From JAXMBN01 sp046349875 (GTDB taxonomy: Bacteria; Planctomycetota; Planctomycetia; Pirellulales; Pirellulaceae): a DNA stretch of 64,000 bases. Position 1 is the first letter of the stretch, and every line of letters begins with the position of its first letter. The stretch lies in contig JAXMBN010000020.1 of the NCBI GenBank assembly GCA_046349875.1, forward strand, positions 1 to 64,000, written 5' to 3'. Positions 1-8,968 of the stretch are shown here, one piece after another. The notes beneath the pieces are model-generated. The model made no database searches, was not told where the DNA came from, and saw nothing but the letters and a program-made list of their open reading frames with translations. A program made the translations under genes and the position numbers.

Positions 1-1
1 T

Positions 2-1375
2 TATCAACGTGGAATGTTCTTGGAAAGGCTTGAGCGATGGGAGGACGCCAAGAAAACCTATGAATCGGCGGTGCAGTCGCTTCAGCTACTCTTGTCGCTG
101 TATCCTAAGAACCCGCAATATGGAATGGCAATCGCATCGGTTTGGATTCGATGGGGACTATTACTCCAACGCGATAACCAATGGATCGAAAGCAAACAAC
201 TCCTACTGAATGCCATCGAGCAGCAACTCTTGTGCTTCGAACTGCGATGCGGTCTTCGGAGTTCGATGGACCCAATTTCCGACGATGTAAATGTCAAGAA
301 TGAAGAGTGGATCGAGAGGCTCATCCAAAGGGCAAGTGTATTGCTCGGCTCTATCGATAGAGACGATGCGAGTTTTTGGCGATATTTGGCGGAGATCAAC
401 TATCTGGAAGACATCGCCAGTGGATTTGACGGCCTCGGCTATGCCCTACAAGGTCTTGAGAGATATTCTCTGGCCGAATCCGCAGTCCGCATTTCATGGG
501 TCATGCGCACTCAAGCACAGCAACACTGCCCCGAACAACTTTGGAGGCACCACTTGGTTGCTCGCAGCGAACGCCACCTCGGCAAGCTGCTGATGGTACT
601 GGATAAACACGTCGAAGCGTTGAAATTGCTGGAACAAGCGATTCAACGGATGGAGGTACTAGTAAGAGAATCGCCGGATCGAATTGATTATCGCATCGAT
701 TGGGGACAATCCCTGTGTGAAGCGGCACGCGTCTTTCGTATCCATGGCGAAGCCAAACGCTCGGTGCAAGCGGTCAAGCAGGCCATCGCCATCCAAGAGG
801 AATTGGCGGCGCAGAACCCTGGATTTTCTTCTTTGAAAACCGATCTTGCGACAAGCGTCGCCATCTTAGCGCTCACACTACATGCCATGCAGGACGAAGC
901 AGGCGCCATTGAACAATACAAACGAACCCTCCAAGTTGATGCCAAGCAAGTCAATGCAAGCAACAACTTCGCTTGGCTGCTATGCACAGCCATCGATAAG
1001 AAGTTGCGAGATCCCGTCCTTGCAAGGACCTTGGCATTGAAAGCAGCACAGGCTCGCCCTGACTTTGGAACGATTTGGAGCACGGTGGCTTTGGCTCACT
1101 ATCGCAATGGGGCTTACGAAGATGCCCTGAGGTCATGGGAAAAGATCGGTAGTTATACTTCCGCGGTCGACTACTACGTAAAAGCCATGATCGAGCTTGA
1201 ACTCGGCGATCTTGAAAAGTCGATCGCTGCATTTGAGTTGGCCGACGAGATGAGAGCCAATCAAAAGCAAGATTTTCCTGCTCTGCTCAATTTTCGCGAA
1301 GAGTGCCAAGCCTTGATTCAGGGGCGGCTGGGACAAGTCACCGAACTCGAAGTGGTCTATATTGCTCCCCGATAA
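2..1375 (+). CDS. TPR-repeat protein, 5' end outside window (probable C-terminus of a Ser/Thr kinase)
   Basis: The frame is open from base 2, before the first ATG at 14, so the N-terminus lies outside the window. About 457 residues are visible. They are mostly helical repeats of TPR type, with alternating small and aromatic residues and repeated A-x-x-x-[YF]-x-x-A patterns. The stretch around residues 315-400 (SNNFAWLL, LRDP, a run of Ala-rich helices, then AHYRNGAYEDAL) matches the tail commonly found on planctomycete protein kinases with TPR extensions. The kinase domain itself is not in view, so that identity is an inference. The gene ends 243 bases before an ECF sigma factor on the same strand, a common planctomycete pairing. 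TPR regions normally bind protein partners. No membrane segment is seen in the visible part. Confidence 0.8.
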   Translation, partial: YQRGMFLERLERWEDAKKTYESAVQSLQLLLSLYPKNPQYGMAIASVWIRWGLLLQRDNQWIESKQLLLNAIEQQLLCFELRCGLRSSMDPISDDVNVKNEEWIERLIQRASVLLGSIDRDDASFWRYLAEINYLEDIASGFDGLGYALQGLERYSLAESAVRISWVMRTQAQQHCPEQLWRHHLVARSERHLGKLLMVLDKHVEALKLLEQAIQRMEVLVRESPDRIDYRIDWGQSLCEAARVFRIHGEAKRSVQAVKQAIAIQEELAAQNPGFSSLKTDLATSVAILALTLHAMQDEAGAIEQYKRTLQVDAKQVNASNNFAWLLCTAIDKKLRDPVLARTLALKAAQARPDFGTIWSTVALAHYRNGAYEDALRSWEKIGSYTSAVDYYVKAMIELELGDLEKSIAAFELADEMRANQKQDFPALLNFREECQALIQGRLGQVTELEVVYIAPR

Positions 1376-1618
1376 GCCACGTTGAACACGCAATTGAAAA
1401 CCAGTCCGCACGGGACCGTCTCTCGATCCTGAACCTTTTCAAGAAACTCGAAATCTTTTCGGTTTTGTCGTCCTCGATCGAAATTCTTCACGCAATCATC
1501 TGGTTGGGACAAATGCACAAACCTAGCGTTTACACCTTCCATGGCCTCGGCTTTTCGAATGCAGTCGCTCTGAGGCCTCGATTCTTGTCCATCGATTACT
1601 TGCAAAGGAAATGGCCGC

Positions 1619-2158
1619 GTGGATGGCAAACAATGGTTCGAGATCTTAGTGCGTGAACATTCTCGCATGTTGATGATGTTCATCCGCGCTTCAGCTCATC
1701 CTTCCATTGCCGAAGATGTGTGGCAAGAGACGATGCTCATCGCATGGAAGAGGATCGAGGATTTTGATCGAACGCGTCCCTTTGGTCCTTGGCTGCGAGG
1801 CATTGCCGCAAAAGTACTACTGTCCAAAGGACGGCAAGAATCGCGCTGGCTGGTCATCGACGATCCGATGTCGCTTGAATATCTCAATTTGAGGTGCCAA
1901 CAATTCCAAGACCTTCCTGGCGATACCTGGAACGAGAAAATCGAACACTTGCGAGACTGCATGGATCGCCTTCCGCAAAGCGACCGAGAATGCATTCTCC
2001 TTCGCTATCAGGATGGGCTCTTGCCGCAGGACCTAACCCATCGTTTGTCGATGAGCCTGGAAGCTGTCAAGAAAAAGCTCTATCGCGCTAAACAGCGCAT
2101 CCTGATGTGTATGCAATCGAAGTTTGGCTGGGAGAAACTTGAACATGGAATCTCCTAA
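1619..2158 (+). CDS. ECF sigma-70 family RNA polymerase sigma factor
   Basis: A 179-residue protein of normal ECF length. Region 2 is near residues 10-75, with AEDVWQETMLIAWKR followed by the FGPWLRGIA segment typical of sigma2. Region 4 is near residues 110-165, with LPQSDRECILLRYQDG, LSMSLEAVKKKLYRAKQRI and a helix-turn-helix. It would direct RNA polymerase to alternative promoters. The start is GTG at 1619; an AAGGAAA ribosome site lies at 1604-1610, and the nearby ATG at 1611 is out of frame and closes quickly. The last 14 bases overlap the next gene, indicating translational coupling with its likely regulator. The promoter and stimulus are not visible. Confidence 0.92.
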   Translation: MDGKQWFEILVREHSRMLMMFIRASAHPSIAEDVWQETMLIAWKRIEDFDRTRPFGPWLRGIAAKVLLSKGRQESRWLVIDDPMSLEYLNLRCQQFQDLPGDTWNEKIEHLRDCMDRLPQSDRECILLRYQDGLLPQDLTHRLSMSLEAVKKKLYRAKQRILMCMQSKFGWEKLEHGIS

Positions 2159-3080
2159 ACCGATCGATTCCGATCGCAAACGAGACGTCGAACATCGATT
2201 GCTGGATGCATTGCTTGAAGAAGCATGCACGGACTTTACAATCGCGGATGAACGCCGAATCGAACAATTGATGGACTCACTGCATGCGAAGCCCATGTCA
2301 AGCGACAGCACACCGCCAGTGTGGCGCACGTATGGACCATGGACTTTGGCCGCGAGCGTATTGATTGCGATCGCCTCGTTCGCCTTCTTTTCGAGTCGAG
2401 AGAGCCAAGCACAAACACGCGTGACAAAGTGCTTGCAGGCACCATCCAAGCAGCGCGAGTATCGTCTCGAGATCATTCGATCTCCACAGTCGAATCAAAT
2501 CTCGACGACGTTAGCATTGTTCGTCGATCAAAATCGATTCGTTCTTCAGCATCCTGGGTTTCTTGGAGTCGGAGCCACTTGGATTGGAGGAGATCGTTCG
2601 CGGAGGTGGATTCTTCCTCCGCGTGGCCCTGTTGCCGTTGGCGACGAAATATTCTTGGGAAAGTGGCTCACCAAACGAAATCTCGAGAGCCCCTATCTTC
2701 AATTGGAATCCGTGCTGGTTCAACTCAAGAAAGGTTACACGCTTTCGGAAATCGCACCGCTCCCCGATGACGAACTCGCTCGGTATCCCCACATCGAAGG
2801 CAAGCGAAAGGGATCGAACCCAGCGCTGCCACAGCAGATTGATCTTTGGATCGATCCCGATACCGAATACGTTTATCGATTGACACTTCAATGGAACCTA
2901 GAAAGTCCCAACGCGCATCGGATATGGAACCTGCAATACGTTGGATCCCCAGAACTTCCGGAAAACTGGTTTGAATATGAAGGTCATTGGAATATGCCTC
3001 GCCGCGTCTTTACGATTCGAAGCCTTAGAGCCCTAGAAGAATGGGTTCCCGATGGAGAAAACGAGGGTGTTCGGCCGTAA
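2145..3080 (+). CDS. single-pass membrane protein, probable sigma-factor partner (anti-sigma-like)
   Basis: A 311-residue protein. The start is set at ATG 2145, with GGGAG at 2130-2134; a TTG at 2124 is possible but less likely. Residues 1-60 are cytoplasmic and charged. One membrane helix, about residues 65-82 (WTLAASVLIAIASFAFF), is followed by a roughly 225-residue external domain with several Trp and Tyr and beta-type sequence (WIGGDRSRRWILPPRGPV). The 14-base overlap with the upstream ECF gene and the cytoplasm-helix-outside layout fit an anti-sigma factor or membrane sensor. No zinc-binding HxxxCxxC anti-sigma motif is present, so the role is inferred from context. It was not recognised as a named family. 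Confidence 0.75.
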   Translation: MESPKPIDSDRKRDVEHRLLDALLEEACTDFTIADERRIEQLMDSLHAKPMSSDSTPPVWRTYGPWTLAASVLIAIASFAFFSSRESQAQTRVTKCLQAPSKQREYRLEIIRSPQSNQISTTLALFVDQNRFVLQHPGFLGVGATWIGGDRSRRWILPPRGPVAVGDEIFLGKWLTKRNLESPYLQLESVLVQLKKGYTLSEIAPLPDDELARYPHIEGKRKGSNPALPQQIDLWIDPDTEYVYRLTLQWNLESPNAHRIWNLQYVGSPELPENWFEYEGHWNMPRRVFTIRSLRALEEWVPDGENEGVRP

Positions 3081-3111
3081 GACGGCGGCTATATTTTGCG
3101 ATGATTCCCGC

Positions 3112-3117
3112 TACAAT
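3112..3117 (+). promoter_or_regulatory. candidate -10 element (TACAAT) for purine nucleoside phosphorylase
   Basis: The hexamer TACAAT in the context CGCTACAATGGG lies 38 bases before the ATG of the next gene. No good -35 hexamer is visible at 16-18 base spacing. Similar hexamers occur upstream of several other genes in the window. This is a pattern match only. Confidence 0.3.
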
Positions 3118-3155
3118 GGGAGCGTTTTTGCTTCACATTATTGGGGAATCTGTTC

Positions 3156-4001
3156 ATGTTGGACCTCTACGACAAGATCCAAGACGCTTGCCAATTCATT
3201 ACCTCCAAATGGAATAAAAAGCCACACGCTGGAATCATTCTCGGCACAGGGCTGGGATCGTTGGTCAAGCAAATAGAGGTCGATGCCACCTTCGAATACG
3301 AAGAGATTCCCCACTTCCCTAAGTCGACGGCAACCAGCCATCGCGGTCGGCTTGTATGCGGGACTTTGCGAGGCCTTCCCGTCCTCGCCATGGAGGGACG
3401 CTTTCATATGTATGAGGGCTATCCACTCAAACAAATCACTCTTCCGGTACGAGTGATGAAGGCTTTGGGAGCAAACTTGTTGGTTGTCTCCAATGCCTGT
3501 GGTGGATTGAATCCGAATTATCGATGTGGCGACATCATGCTCATCGATGATCACATCAACCTTCTCGGCGACAATCCTTTGATTGGTATCAACGACGATC
3601 GTTTGGGTCCTCGCTTTCCCGATATGAGCCAACCTTACGATTCGCACCTCGTAGACGTTGCTTTGTCGATCGCACGGAAGAATGACATTGTGGCACACAA
3701 AGGTGTCTTCGTTGCCGTCGCTGGCCCCAACTTGGAAACGCGTGCGGAGTATCGTTTCTTGCGTCAAATCGGCGCCGATGTGGTCGGTATGTCCACTGTA
3801 CCCGAAACGATTGTTGCGGCCCATTGCGGCATGCGCGTCGTTGGATTCTCGATCATCACCGACATGTGTTTGCCCGACGCCTTGGAAGCTGCCAACGTAG
3901 AAAAGATCATTGCTACGGCCAACGCTGCCGAGCCTCGTTTGACGACGCTTGTTACTGGTGTGTTGGATCACGAAAAGACGTGCAGCCACAATAAGACCTA
4001 A
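3156..4001 (+). CDS. punA: purine nucleoside phosphorylase (trimeric, PNP-I type)
   Basis: A 281-residue cytoplasmic enzyme that cleaves purine (deoxy)ribonucleosides with phosphate to the free base and (deoxy)ribose-1-phosphate in purine salvage. Motifs are in order: the phosphate-binding loop GTGLGSL near residue 27, SHRGRLVCG, MEGRFHMYEGY near 85, VVSNACGGLNP near 112, DHINLLGDNPLIG, GPNLETRAEYR near 192, VGMSTVPE, and ITDMCLPDA with the base-contacting region near the end. Length matches the trimeric class; the hexameric DeoD class is shorter and lacks these motifs. The ATG at 3156 is preferred over the in-frame TTG at 3141. Strand and spacing suggest it is transcribed alone. The symbol is given by family; MTA phosphorylase is the main alternative but fits the motifs less well. 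Confidence 0.93.
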   Translation: MLDLYDKIQDACQFITSKWNKKPHAGIILGTGLGSLVKQIEVDATFEYEEIPHFPKSTATSHRGRLVCGTLRGLPVLAMEGRFHMYEGYPLKQITLPVRVMKALGANLLVVSNACGGLNPNYRCGDIMLIDDHINLLGDNPLIGINDDRLGPRFPDMSQPYDSHLVDVALSIARKNDIVAHKGVFVAVAGPNLETRAEYRFLRQIGADVVGMSTVPETIVAAHCGMRVVGFSIITDMCLPDALEAANVEKIIATANAAEPRLTTLVTGVLDHEKTCSHNKT

Positions 4002-4048
4002 CCTACCGATATCCAACTTCCGAGTCACCAACGTTGTTTGAGGTCCCC

Positions 4049-5674
4049 ATGCAGTCCTATCGATCGCTTCTTTGGCTCAATGTGGCACTGACGGCATTCG
4101 TCTCGGCATGCATCGTTTGCGTATTTCCGGCTTCGGGAAGCGCGCAAGATCGCGTGGTGACACAGGCACTCGACCTGCGTCCCGAAACCGTGCGCGAACT
4201 GCAGTCTTCGATTGAGAAGATGAGGGCTGAATGGCAAGTGCCTGGGCTGGCTGTTTCGGTCGTGTACCAGAATCAAGTCTTGATGAGCCAAGGTTTTGGT
4301 GTCAAGAAAGCAGGTTCCTCGGAGGCGGTGGATCAACACACACTGTTTGCGATCGCATCCAACAGCAAGGCCTTTACATCGGCAGCGCTCGCCATTTTGG
4401 TTGAAGAGAAGAAGTTACAGTGGGACGATCGCGTTCAGAAGTATTTGCCATGGTTTGAAATCGAATCTCCATCAGCCTCTCAGGATCTTCGCGTTCGCGA
4501 CCTGCTGTGTCACCGCAGTGGCCTGGGAACGTTTAGCGGTGACCTTCTTTGGTATGGCACTCCCTACTCACCGCGTGAAATTCTTGAGCGAACCCGCTAC
4601 TTAAAGATGGAAGGTCCGTTTCGAGCCCATTATGGATACTCGAACTTGATGTTCCTCGCGGCCGGAGAAGTGATTGAAAAAGTGAGCGGCATGCCGTGGG
4701 CCGAGTTTGTTCGGCGGAAGATTTTGACTCCACTCGAAATGAAACGAACCGTTTGCTCAACCACCGAGTTGACACAGGTAGGAAACTACGCCACTCCTCA
4801 CAAAACATTTCTGGATCGTTCCGAACCAATCGATTGGGTCAACTGGGATAGCATGGCCGCGGCCGGTGGAATCATCTCCTCGGTTGACGACATGACGCAT
4901 TGGGTACGCCTTCAACTTCGTCGCGGCAAGCTATCGCAAGGCAACGAATCGCTCTTCAGTGAGAATGCATCCCGCGAGATGTGGGAAGCTCATACACCTA
5001 TCAAAATTTCCGGTCGCGCCTCTCAACGTGTCCCTTCCACCCACTTTCGCGCGTATGGACTTGGTTGGGCATTGGCCGACTATCAAGGGCGAAAACTCGT
5101 ATCGCATGGTGGTGGTTACGATGGAATGTACTCGCATGTTCTGCTCGTCCCTGAGGAGTCCTTAGGAATCGTTGTCCTCACCAATAGCATGACTTCGATT
5201 CCCGAAACGATTGCTTCCACGATTTTGGACCGCGCTCTCCGTGTCCCCGATCGCAATCTCAATCAAGAGAATCGAACCAACTTCATCAATTCAAGAAAAG
5301 AATTTCGATCGCGGATCGACAAACAAATAACACCCGTGGCTAAGGACACGCGCCCCAGTCATCCGCTTGAGGCCTACACCGGCGAGTTTCGTTGCCCTCT
5401 TTATGGAGACGCGTCGGTTGAACTCGAGAATGGAAAACTCGTCTTCAAGCTCAAACCCAATTCCCAATTGGTCGCCGATCTAGAACATCTTCACTACGAT
5501 ACTTGGGTACTCCGGTGGCGAAACAAGTTCGCATGGTTTGAAGAAGGAACCGCTCACTTCGTCTGCGATGCGAAGGGTGTCTTCACCGATATCCAGCTCG
5601 ATGTTCCTAATGAGGACCTGTGGTTTCATGAATTGAAACTCAAACGCATCGCCAACGACCCTCAAAAGAAGTAA
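4049..5674 (+). CDS. exported serine hydrolase, beta-lactamase/PBP-like (class C fold)
   Basis: A 541-residue protein with a signal peptide (basic start, hydrophobic residues 8-30, SGSAQD cleavage area). The catalytic set of the serine beta-lactamase/DD-peptidase fold is complete: SNSK (SxxK) near residue 102, YSN (YxN) near 197, and HGGGYDG (KTG-equivalent HxG) near 352. Such proteins act outside the cytoplasmic membrane as peptidases or esterases. Residues after about 410 form a separate beta-rich domain resembling the DUF3471-type tail of this family. The ATG at 4049 opens a normal signal peptide. It lies 47 bases after the phosphorylase gene without an obvious functional link. True antibiotic hydrolysis is not implied; most relatives are uncharacterised hydrolases. 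Confidence 0.88.
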   Translation: MQSYRSLLWLNVALTAFVSACIVCVFPASGSAQDRVVTQALDLRPETVRELQSSIEKMRAEWQVPGLAVSVVYQNQVLMSQGFGVKKAGSSEAVDQHTLFAIASNSKAFTSAALAILVEEKKLQWDDRVQKYLPWFEIESPSASQDLRVRDLLCHRSGLGTFSGDLLWYGTPYSPREILERTRYLKMEGPFRAHYGYSNLMFLAAGEVIEKVSGMPWAEFVRRKILTPLEMKRTVCSTTELTQVGNYATPHKTFLDRSEPIDWVNWDSMAAAGGIISSVDDMTHWVRLQLRRGKLSQGNESLFSENASREMWEAHTPIKISGRASQRVPSTHFRAYGLGWALADYQGRKLVSHGGGYDGMYSHVLLVPEESLGIVVLTNSMTSIPETIASTILDRALRVPDRNLNQENRTNFINSRKEFRSRIDKQITPVAKDTRPSHPLEAYTGEFRCPLYGDASVELENGKLVFKLKPNSQLVADLEHLHYDTWVLRWRNKFAWFEEGTAHFVCDAKGVFTDIQLDVPNEDLWFHELKLKRIANDPQKK

Positions 5675-5791
5675 ATTCCATTCGAGATTCGTCACCTAGA
5701 AAATTTTTTTCTGGGAAGTGTCCGGAATCGAGCGATTGGTTCGTCATCCCTTCGAACGGCAGGAATGCTGCTGTTCGCGACGAATGCACGC

Positions 5792-5797
5792 TACACT
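5792..5797 (+). promoter_or_regulatory. candidate -10 element (TACACT) for the YCII-sigma-protease operon
   Basis: TACACT in the context CACGCTACACTTGC lies 33 bases before the ATG at 5831. It resembles the CGCTACAAT context before the phosphorylase gene. No convincing -35 partner was found. Confidence 0.25.
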
Positions 5798-5830
5798 TGC
5801 GTTCAGCCTTCATTTGCGAGAGTGCCCATC

Positions 5831-6169
5831 ATGGCCAAATTTTTGTTGATTTATCGTGATTCCACCGAGCCTCGGACTCAACCTTCGCCTGAAGAGATGC
5901 AATCATTTCTCGCGATGTGGGGGGAGTGGTTCCAGAAATTCGGGCCAAAAATCGTCGACGGAGGCGATGCGTTGCTTCCTACTGGACGCGTGTTGAAGCC
6001 GGGTGGGGAAGTGGTCAATGGACCTTATGTGGAAGCTAAGGAAATGATCGGTGGCTACTCAGTGGTCGAAGCCGATCACTATGAAGGAGCTGTTGAAATC
6101 GCCAAGCAATGTCCGATTGCCCTCATCGGCGGTGCCATTGAGATCCGCGAGTTTGCAGGTTACGCCTAA
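5831..6169 (+). CDS. YCII/DGPF-domain protein
   Basis: A 112-residue ferredoxin-like-fold protein of the YCII family (DGPF domain). Visible signs are the start MAKFLLIYRD, the central LPTGRVLKPGGEVVNGPYVEAKEMIGGY and the final PIALIGGAIEIREFAGYA. The family is routinely encoded beside ECF42-type sigma factors, and such a gene follows here 118 bases downstream on the same strand. Biochemical function in this context is not established; related YCII proteins include small-molecule-binding or dehydratase-like members. The ATG at 5831 is used because it starts the conserved domain directly; upstream in-frame codons would add an unrelated leader. Confidence 0.9.
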   Translation: MAKFLLIYRDSTEPRTQPSPEEMQSFLAMWGEWFQKFGPKIVDGGDALLPTGRVLKPGGEVVNGPYVEAKEMIGGYSVVEADHYEGAVEIAKQCPIALIGGAIEIREFAGYA

Positions 6170-6287
6170 TCGCAGAAACATTGGGAATGCAGAACCGGAA
6201 TGCAGAACCATCGTGCATCAGTTCCCTGCGCGATGGTTCATCCACCGAGCGTCATCCCGATCGCGCATAGGCAGGAGATCGATTACC

Positions 6288-7544
6288 TTGCCAGACCCTA
6301 ACACTCTCGTCGAACATACCTTTCGGCATGAGTATGGTCGACTGGTTGCCTTGCTCACCAGGCAATGGGGTGTTCAGTCCATCGATCTCATTGAAGACGT
6401 CGTTCAAGCGGCGATGATCAAAGCGATGCAGTCATGGGGATTGCAAGGTCCACCAGACAACCCGAGTGCGTGGCTTTATCGAACGGCAAAGAATCTGGCG
6501 ATCGATCAGTTTCGACATCACCAGAGAGAGCTACGGAATCCCGATGCTGATTTAGATGCAGTCCCCTCGGCGACGAACCATGAGAGCTTTGACTTTCAGG
6601 AAGTGGGAGACGAACCTTTGCGTCTCCTATTTCTGTGCTGCCATCCAAGCGTGCCGCTTGAATCGCGAATTGCCTTCGCCTTGAAGACTGTCAGTGGATT
6701 CAGCACAAGCGAAGTAGCGGACGCCTTGATGATTTCGCACGCCAATGCCGAAAAAAGAATCGGCCGAGTCAAAGAGAGTCTTCGACAACAGGGCGTGCAG
6801 TTGGTCGATCTCGAACTTCCAGAACTACGAGAACGCATCGCTTCGGTCGAGGCAACGATCTACCTATTATTCAATGAAGGCTTCTACTCGATTTCCGCCC
6901 CGAACATCCTTCGGCAGGATCTGTGCATGGAGGCCATTCGATTAGCACGCATGCTCCAACAGCTTCCTTTTCCCTCAGCATCGAGCCAAGCGTTGCTGGG
7001 ATTGCTGTTGCTTCACGCGGCGAGAATGACATCCCGACAAAGCGAAACGGATATCCCCACGCTGCTCGAAGATCAAGATCGAAGTCGATGGGATTGGAGC
7101 AAGATTCGGCAAGCGATGGAAGCGATGCATGCGTCGACTCAAGAGGAACAGGTTTCACGCTACCATGTCGAAGCCGCGATTGCCTGGGAACATTGTCGTG
7201 CTGCCACGTTTCACGATATCGATTGGACGAAGATCGCAGACTACTATCGCGTTTTATATGAACTCCATCCAAGTCCAATGGTCGCACTCAATTGGGCCAT
7301 CGCCGAATCCTATTCCCTTGGACCTTCGCAAGGGCTACAAAGATTGATCGAGTTCACTCCCGAACAACGATCACGAACTCGTCCATGGTGGGATTGCGCA
7401 GTCGCTGATATTTATCTACGGCAAGGCCAAGTCCAACAAGCCATCCATCATTGGCAAGATGCCCTGCAACTCTGCCAACAAGATGTCCAGCGCAAAGTGA
7501 TTCAACAGAAGATTCAGAAAGTCGATCCTTCCTACCTAACATGA
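6288..7544 (+). CDS. ECF42-type sigma factor with C-terminal TPR-like extension
   Basis: A 418-residue sigma factor, far longer than a standard ECF. Sigma region 2 lies near residues 10-75 (HEYGRLVALL, IEDVVQAAMIKAMQSW, PSAWLYRTAKNLAIDQFR). Region 4 lies near 115-165 (PLESRIAFALKTVSGFSTSEVADALM, AEKRIGRVKESL). A helical domain of about 230 residues follows, as in ECF42. Family knowledge says these act with DGPF proteins rather than a classical anti-sigma factor, and that the C-terminal domain affects activity. The start TTG 6288 has AGGAG at 6273-6277; the open frame continues upstream into the YCII gene but lacks homology there. The stop overlaps the next start as ATGA, so the protease gene is translationally coupled. 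Confidence 0.9.
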   Translation: MPDPNTLVEHTFRHEYGRLVALLTRQWGVQSIDLIEDVVQAAMIKAMQSWGLQGPPDNPSAWLYRTAKNLAIDQFRHHQRELRNPDADLDAVPSATNHESFDFQEVGDEPLRLLFLCCHPSVPLESRIAFALKTVSGFSTSEVADALMISHANAEKRIGRVKESLRQQGVQLVDLELPELRERIASVEATIYLLFNEGFYSISAPNILRQDLCMEAIRLARMLQQLPFPSASSQALLGLLLLHAARMTSRQSETDIPTLLEDQDRSRWDWSKIRQAMEAMHASTQEEQVSRYHVEAAIAWEHCRAATFHDIDWTKIADYYRVLYELHPSPMVALNWAIAESYSLGPSQGLQRLIEFTPEQRSRTRPWWDCAVADIYLRQGQVQQAIHHWQDALQLCQQDVQRKVIQQKIQKVDPSYLT

Positions 7545-8347
7545 TCCAACGACCATTGCTCATCACCATCCTTGGATTGATCGCAACTCTCTTTTCGTCG
7601 GAGGTCGAAGGACAGGATCGCTCCGCTCAAAAAGAATCCTCTTCGGCCAAACCCAAAACACAGACCAACACGACCTCGAATTCGGCACGCACCTACGAGA
7701 CTCGCGAGATCCAAGGTTGGAAGGTTCATATTGAATCTTCACTTGTTCACACAAAACCCAACCACCTTGAAAAGGCGATACCTATTTTTGAGGCACAACT
7801 GAAAGCTATTCGCGAGGTTGTCCCACAGGCCGCAGTAGCAAAGTTGCAGCAAGTACCGCTCTGGCTTTCCCCGGAATACCCGAATATACCTCCTCGCGCC
7901 GAATATCATCCATCGGCTCAATGGCTTCGCGAGAACCATCGTGATCCCAACATGGCTCGAGGGGTTGAGTTCACAGATCTTCGCATGATCGAAGACGAGA
8001 ACCGGCGGATGCCGTGGTTTGTTCTGCACGAACTGGCCCACGCCTATCACGATCAGTTCATCGCTCAAGGAAACGATAACCCAGAATTACGCGCTGCCTT
8101 CGAGAGGGCGCAAGCGAGCCAGGTCTATGAACGAGTTCAACAGCGCGATGCTCGCCAGAATGTTACGATAGGCAAAGCTTATGCCATGACGAATGTACAA
8201 GAGTATTTCGCGGAACTCTCCGAAGCATACTTCGGTCAAAATGATTTCTTTCCATTTACCAAGAACGACTTGGAACGAGTCGATCCACTCGGGGCCAAGG
8301 TCTTGCATAAGCTCTGGTTCGAACGAGATGCGCAAGATACCAAATAA
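7541..8347 (+). CDS. secreted zinc metallopeptidase-like protein (HExxH)
   Basis: A 268-residue protein with a signal peptide (residues 1-24, cleavage near VEGQDR) and then a Ser/Lys/Thr-rich linker. The zinc motif HELAH is near residue 163. About 60 residues later EYFAELSEAYFG supplies a plausible third ligand glutamate, the arrangement of gluzincins such as the anthrax-toxin-lethal-factor-like fold. It probably acts outside the cytoplasmic membrane; its substrate is unknown. Its ATG overlaps the sigma factor stop as ATGA, so it belongs to the YCII-ECF42 operon and is likely co-regulated. A strong hairpin follows at 8350. That it is enzymatically active is inferred from the intact motif. Confidence 0.8.
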   Translation: MIQRPLLITILGLIATLFSSEVEGQDRSAQKESSSAKPKTQTNTTSNSARTYETREIQGWKVHIESSLVHTKPNHLEKAIPIFEAQLKAIREVVPQAAVAKLQQVPLWLSPEYPNIPPRAEYHPSAQWLRENHRDPNMARGVEFTDLRMIEDENRRMPWFVLHELAHAYHDQFIAQGNDNPELRAAFERAQASQVYERVQQRDARQNVTIGKAYAMTNVQEYFAELSEAYFGQNDFFPFTKNDLERVDPLGAKVLHKLWFERDAQDTK

Positions 8348-8349
8348 GT

Positions 8350-8381
8350 AGAGGCATAGGAGTCGATGCTCCTATGCCTCT
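8350..8381. terminator. bidirectional intrinsic terminator
   Basis: A perfect 13-base stem (AGAGGCATAGGAG paired with CTCCTATGCCTCT) with a 6-base loop, followed by TTTGGTT on the plus strand. It lies 2 bases after the stop of the protease gene and between convergent genes, so it could serve both strands. Confidence 0.8.
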
Positions 8382-8453
8382 TTGGTTCGATCGTCTGGAC
8401 TGCAAGTAAAACTCGAAAGAAATACTTTCCAGGGAATGAAGTCAACTTTGAGT

Positions 8454-8831
8454 CTACTTGCCTTTAAATTTGTCGTGGCACGCTTTGCAATTGCCAGCTG
8501 CTTTGAGCTCGTCCATACCTTCAGCGCGTCCAACAACGACCATTCCCGCAGCCATCATGGCACGGCCGGACATCATTTTCCATTCGGTGGCATCACCCTT
8601 GGGTGCTTCATTCTGAACTAGATAGATCAAGCAATCGAGCAGCTTGGCTTTTTCTTCAGCAGAAGCCTTACCGCTCGTGACTTTCTTGTAAAGACTATCA
8701 TCACCTTTAAACGCTGCAGCCATCACTTCTTTGATGGTCTTCGTGCTACCACCTTGGTTGCTGTTGTTGTTGGCAAAGGCCAGGCCACCAACCATCACTC
8801 CCATCAGAGCCAAAATTCCAATCTTGCGCAT
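8454..8831 (-). CDS. exported cytochrome c'-like protein
   Basis: A 125-residue protein with a short signal peptide (MRKIGILALMGVMVGGLAFA). A single haem-binding CKACH motif lies at about residues 115-119, near the C-terminus, where the four-helix cytochrome c'/c556 family carries it. The sequence between is helical, with Met- and Ala-rich segments (AMMAAGMVVV). It would bind haem c covalently in the periplasm or paryphoplasm and could take part in electron transfer or gas binding. The ATG at 8831 has GAGGG just upstream and starts a proper signal peptide; a longer reading from 8951 is not supported. It is monocistronic, with its 3' end facing the shared terminator. Confidence 0.85.
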   Translation of the reverse strand: MRKIGILALMGVMVGGLAFANNNSNQGGSTKTIKEVMAAAFKGDDSLYKKVTSGKASAEEKAKLLDCLIYLVQNEAPKGDATEWKMMSGRAMMAAGMVVVGRAEGMDELKAAGNCKACHDKFKGK

Positions 8832-8968
8832 CGCGAAACCCTCGTACATGTAATGAAAAGAAGCCAAGAATGGTTGACGATAGGAAATCCCCAACCGGAA
8901 ATCAAGCAAAGGGGCCCCCTGAAATCTCATGCCAAGCTGAGAATTCACCAAGCACTGGAAGCGATCCT

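Noticed and set aside
3138..4031. Long open frame antisense to the purine nucleoside phosphorylase gene
   Set aside because: It has no recognisable domain and mirrors the codon structure of a well-supported gene on the other strand.
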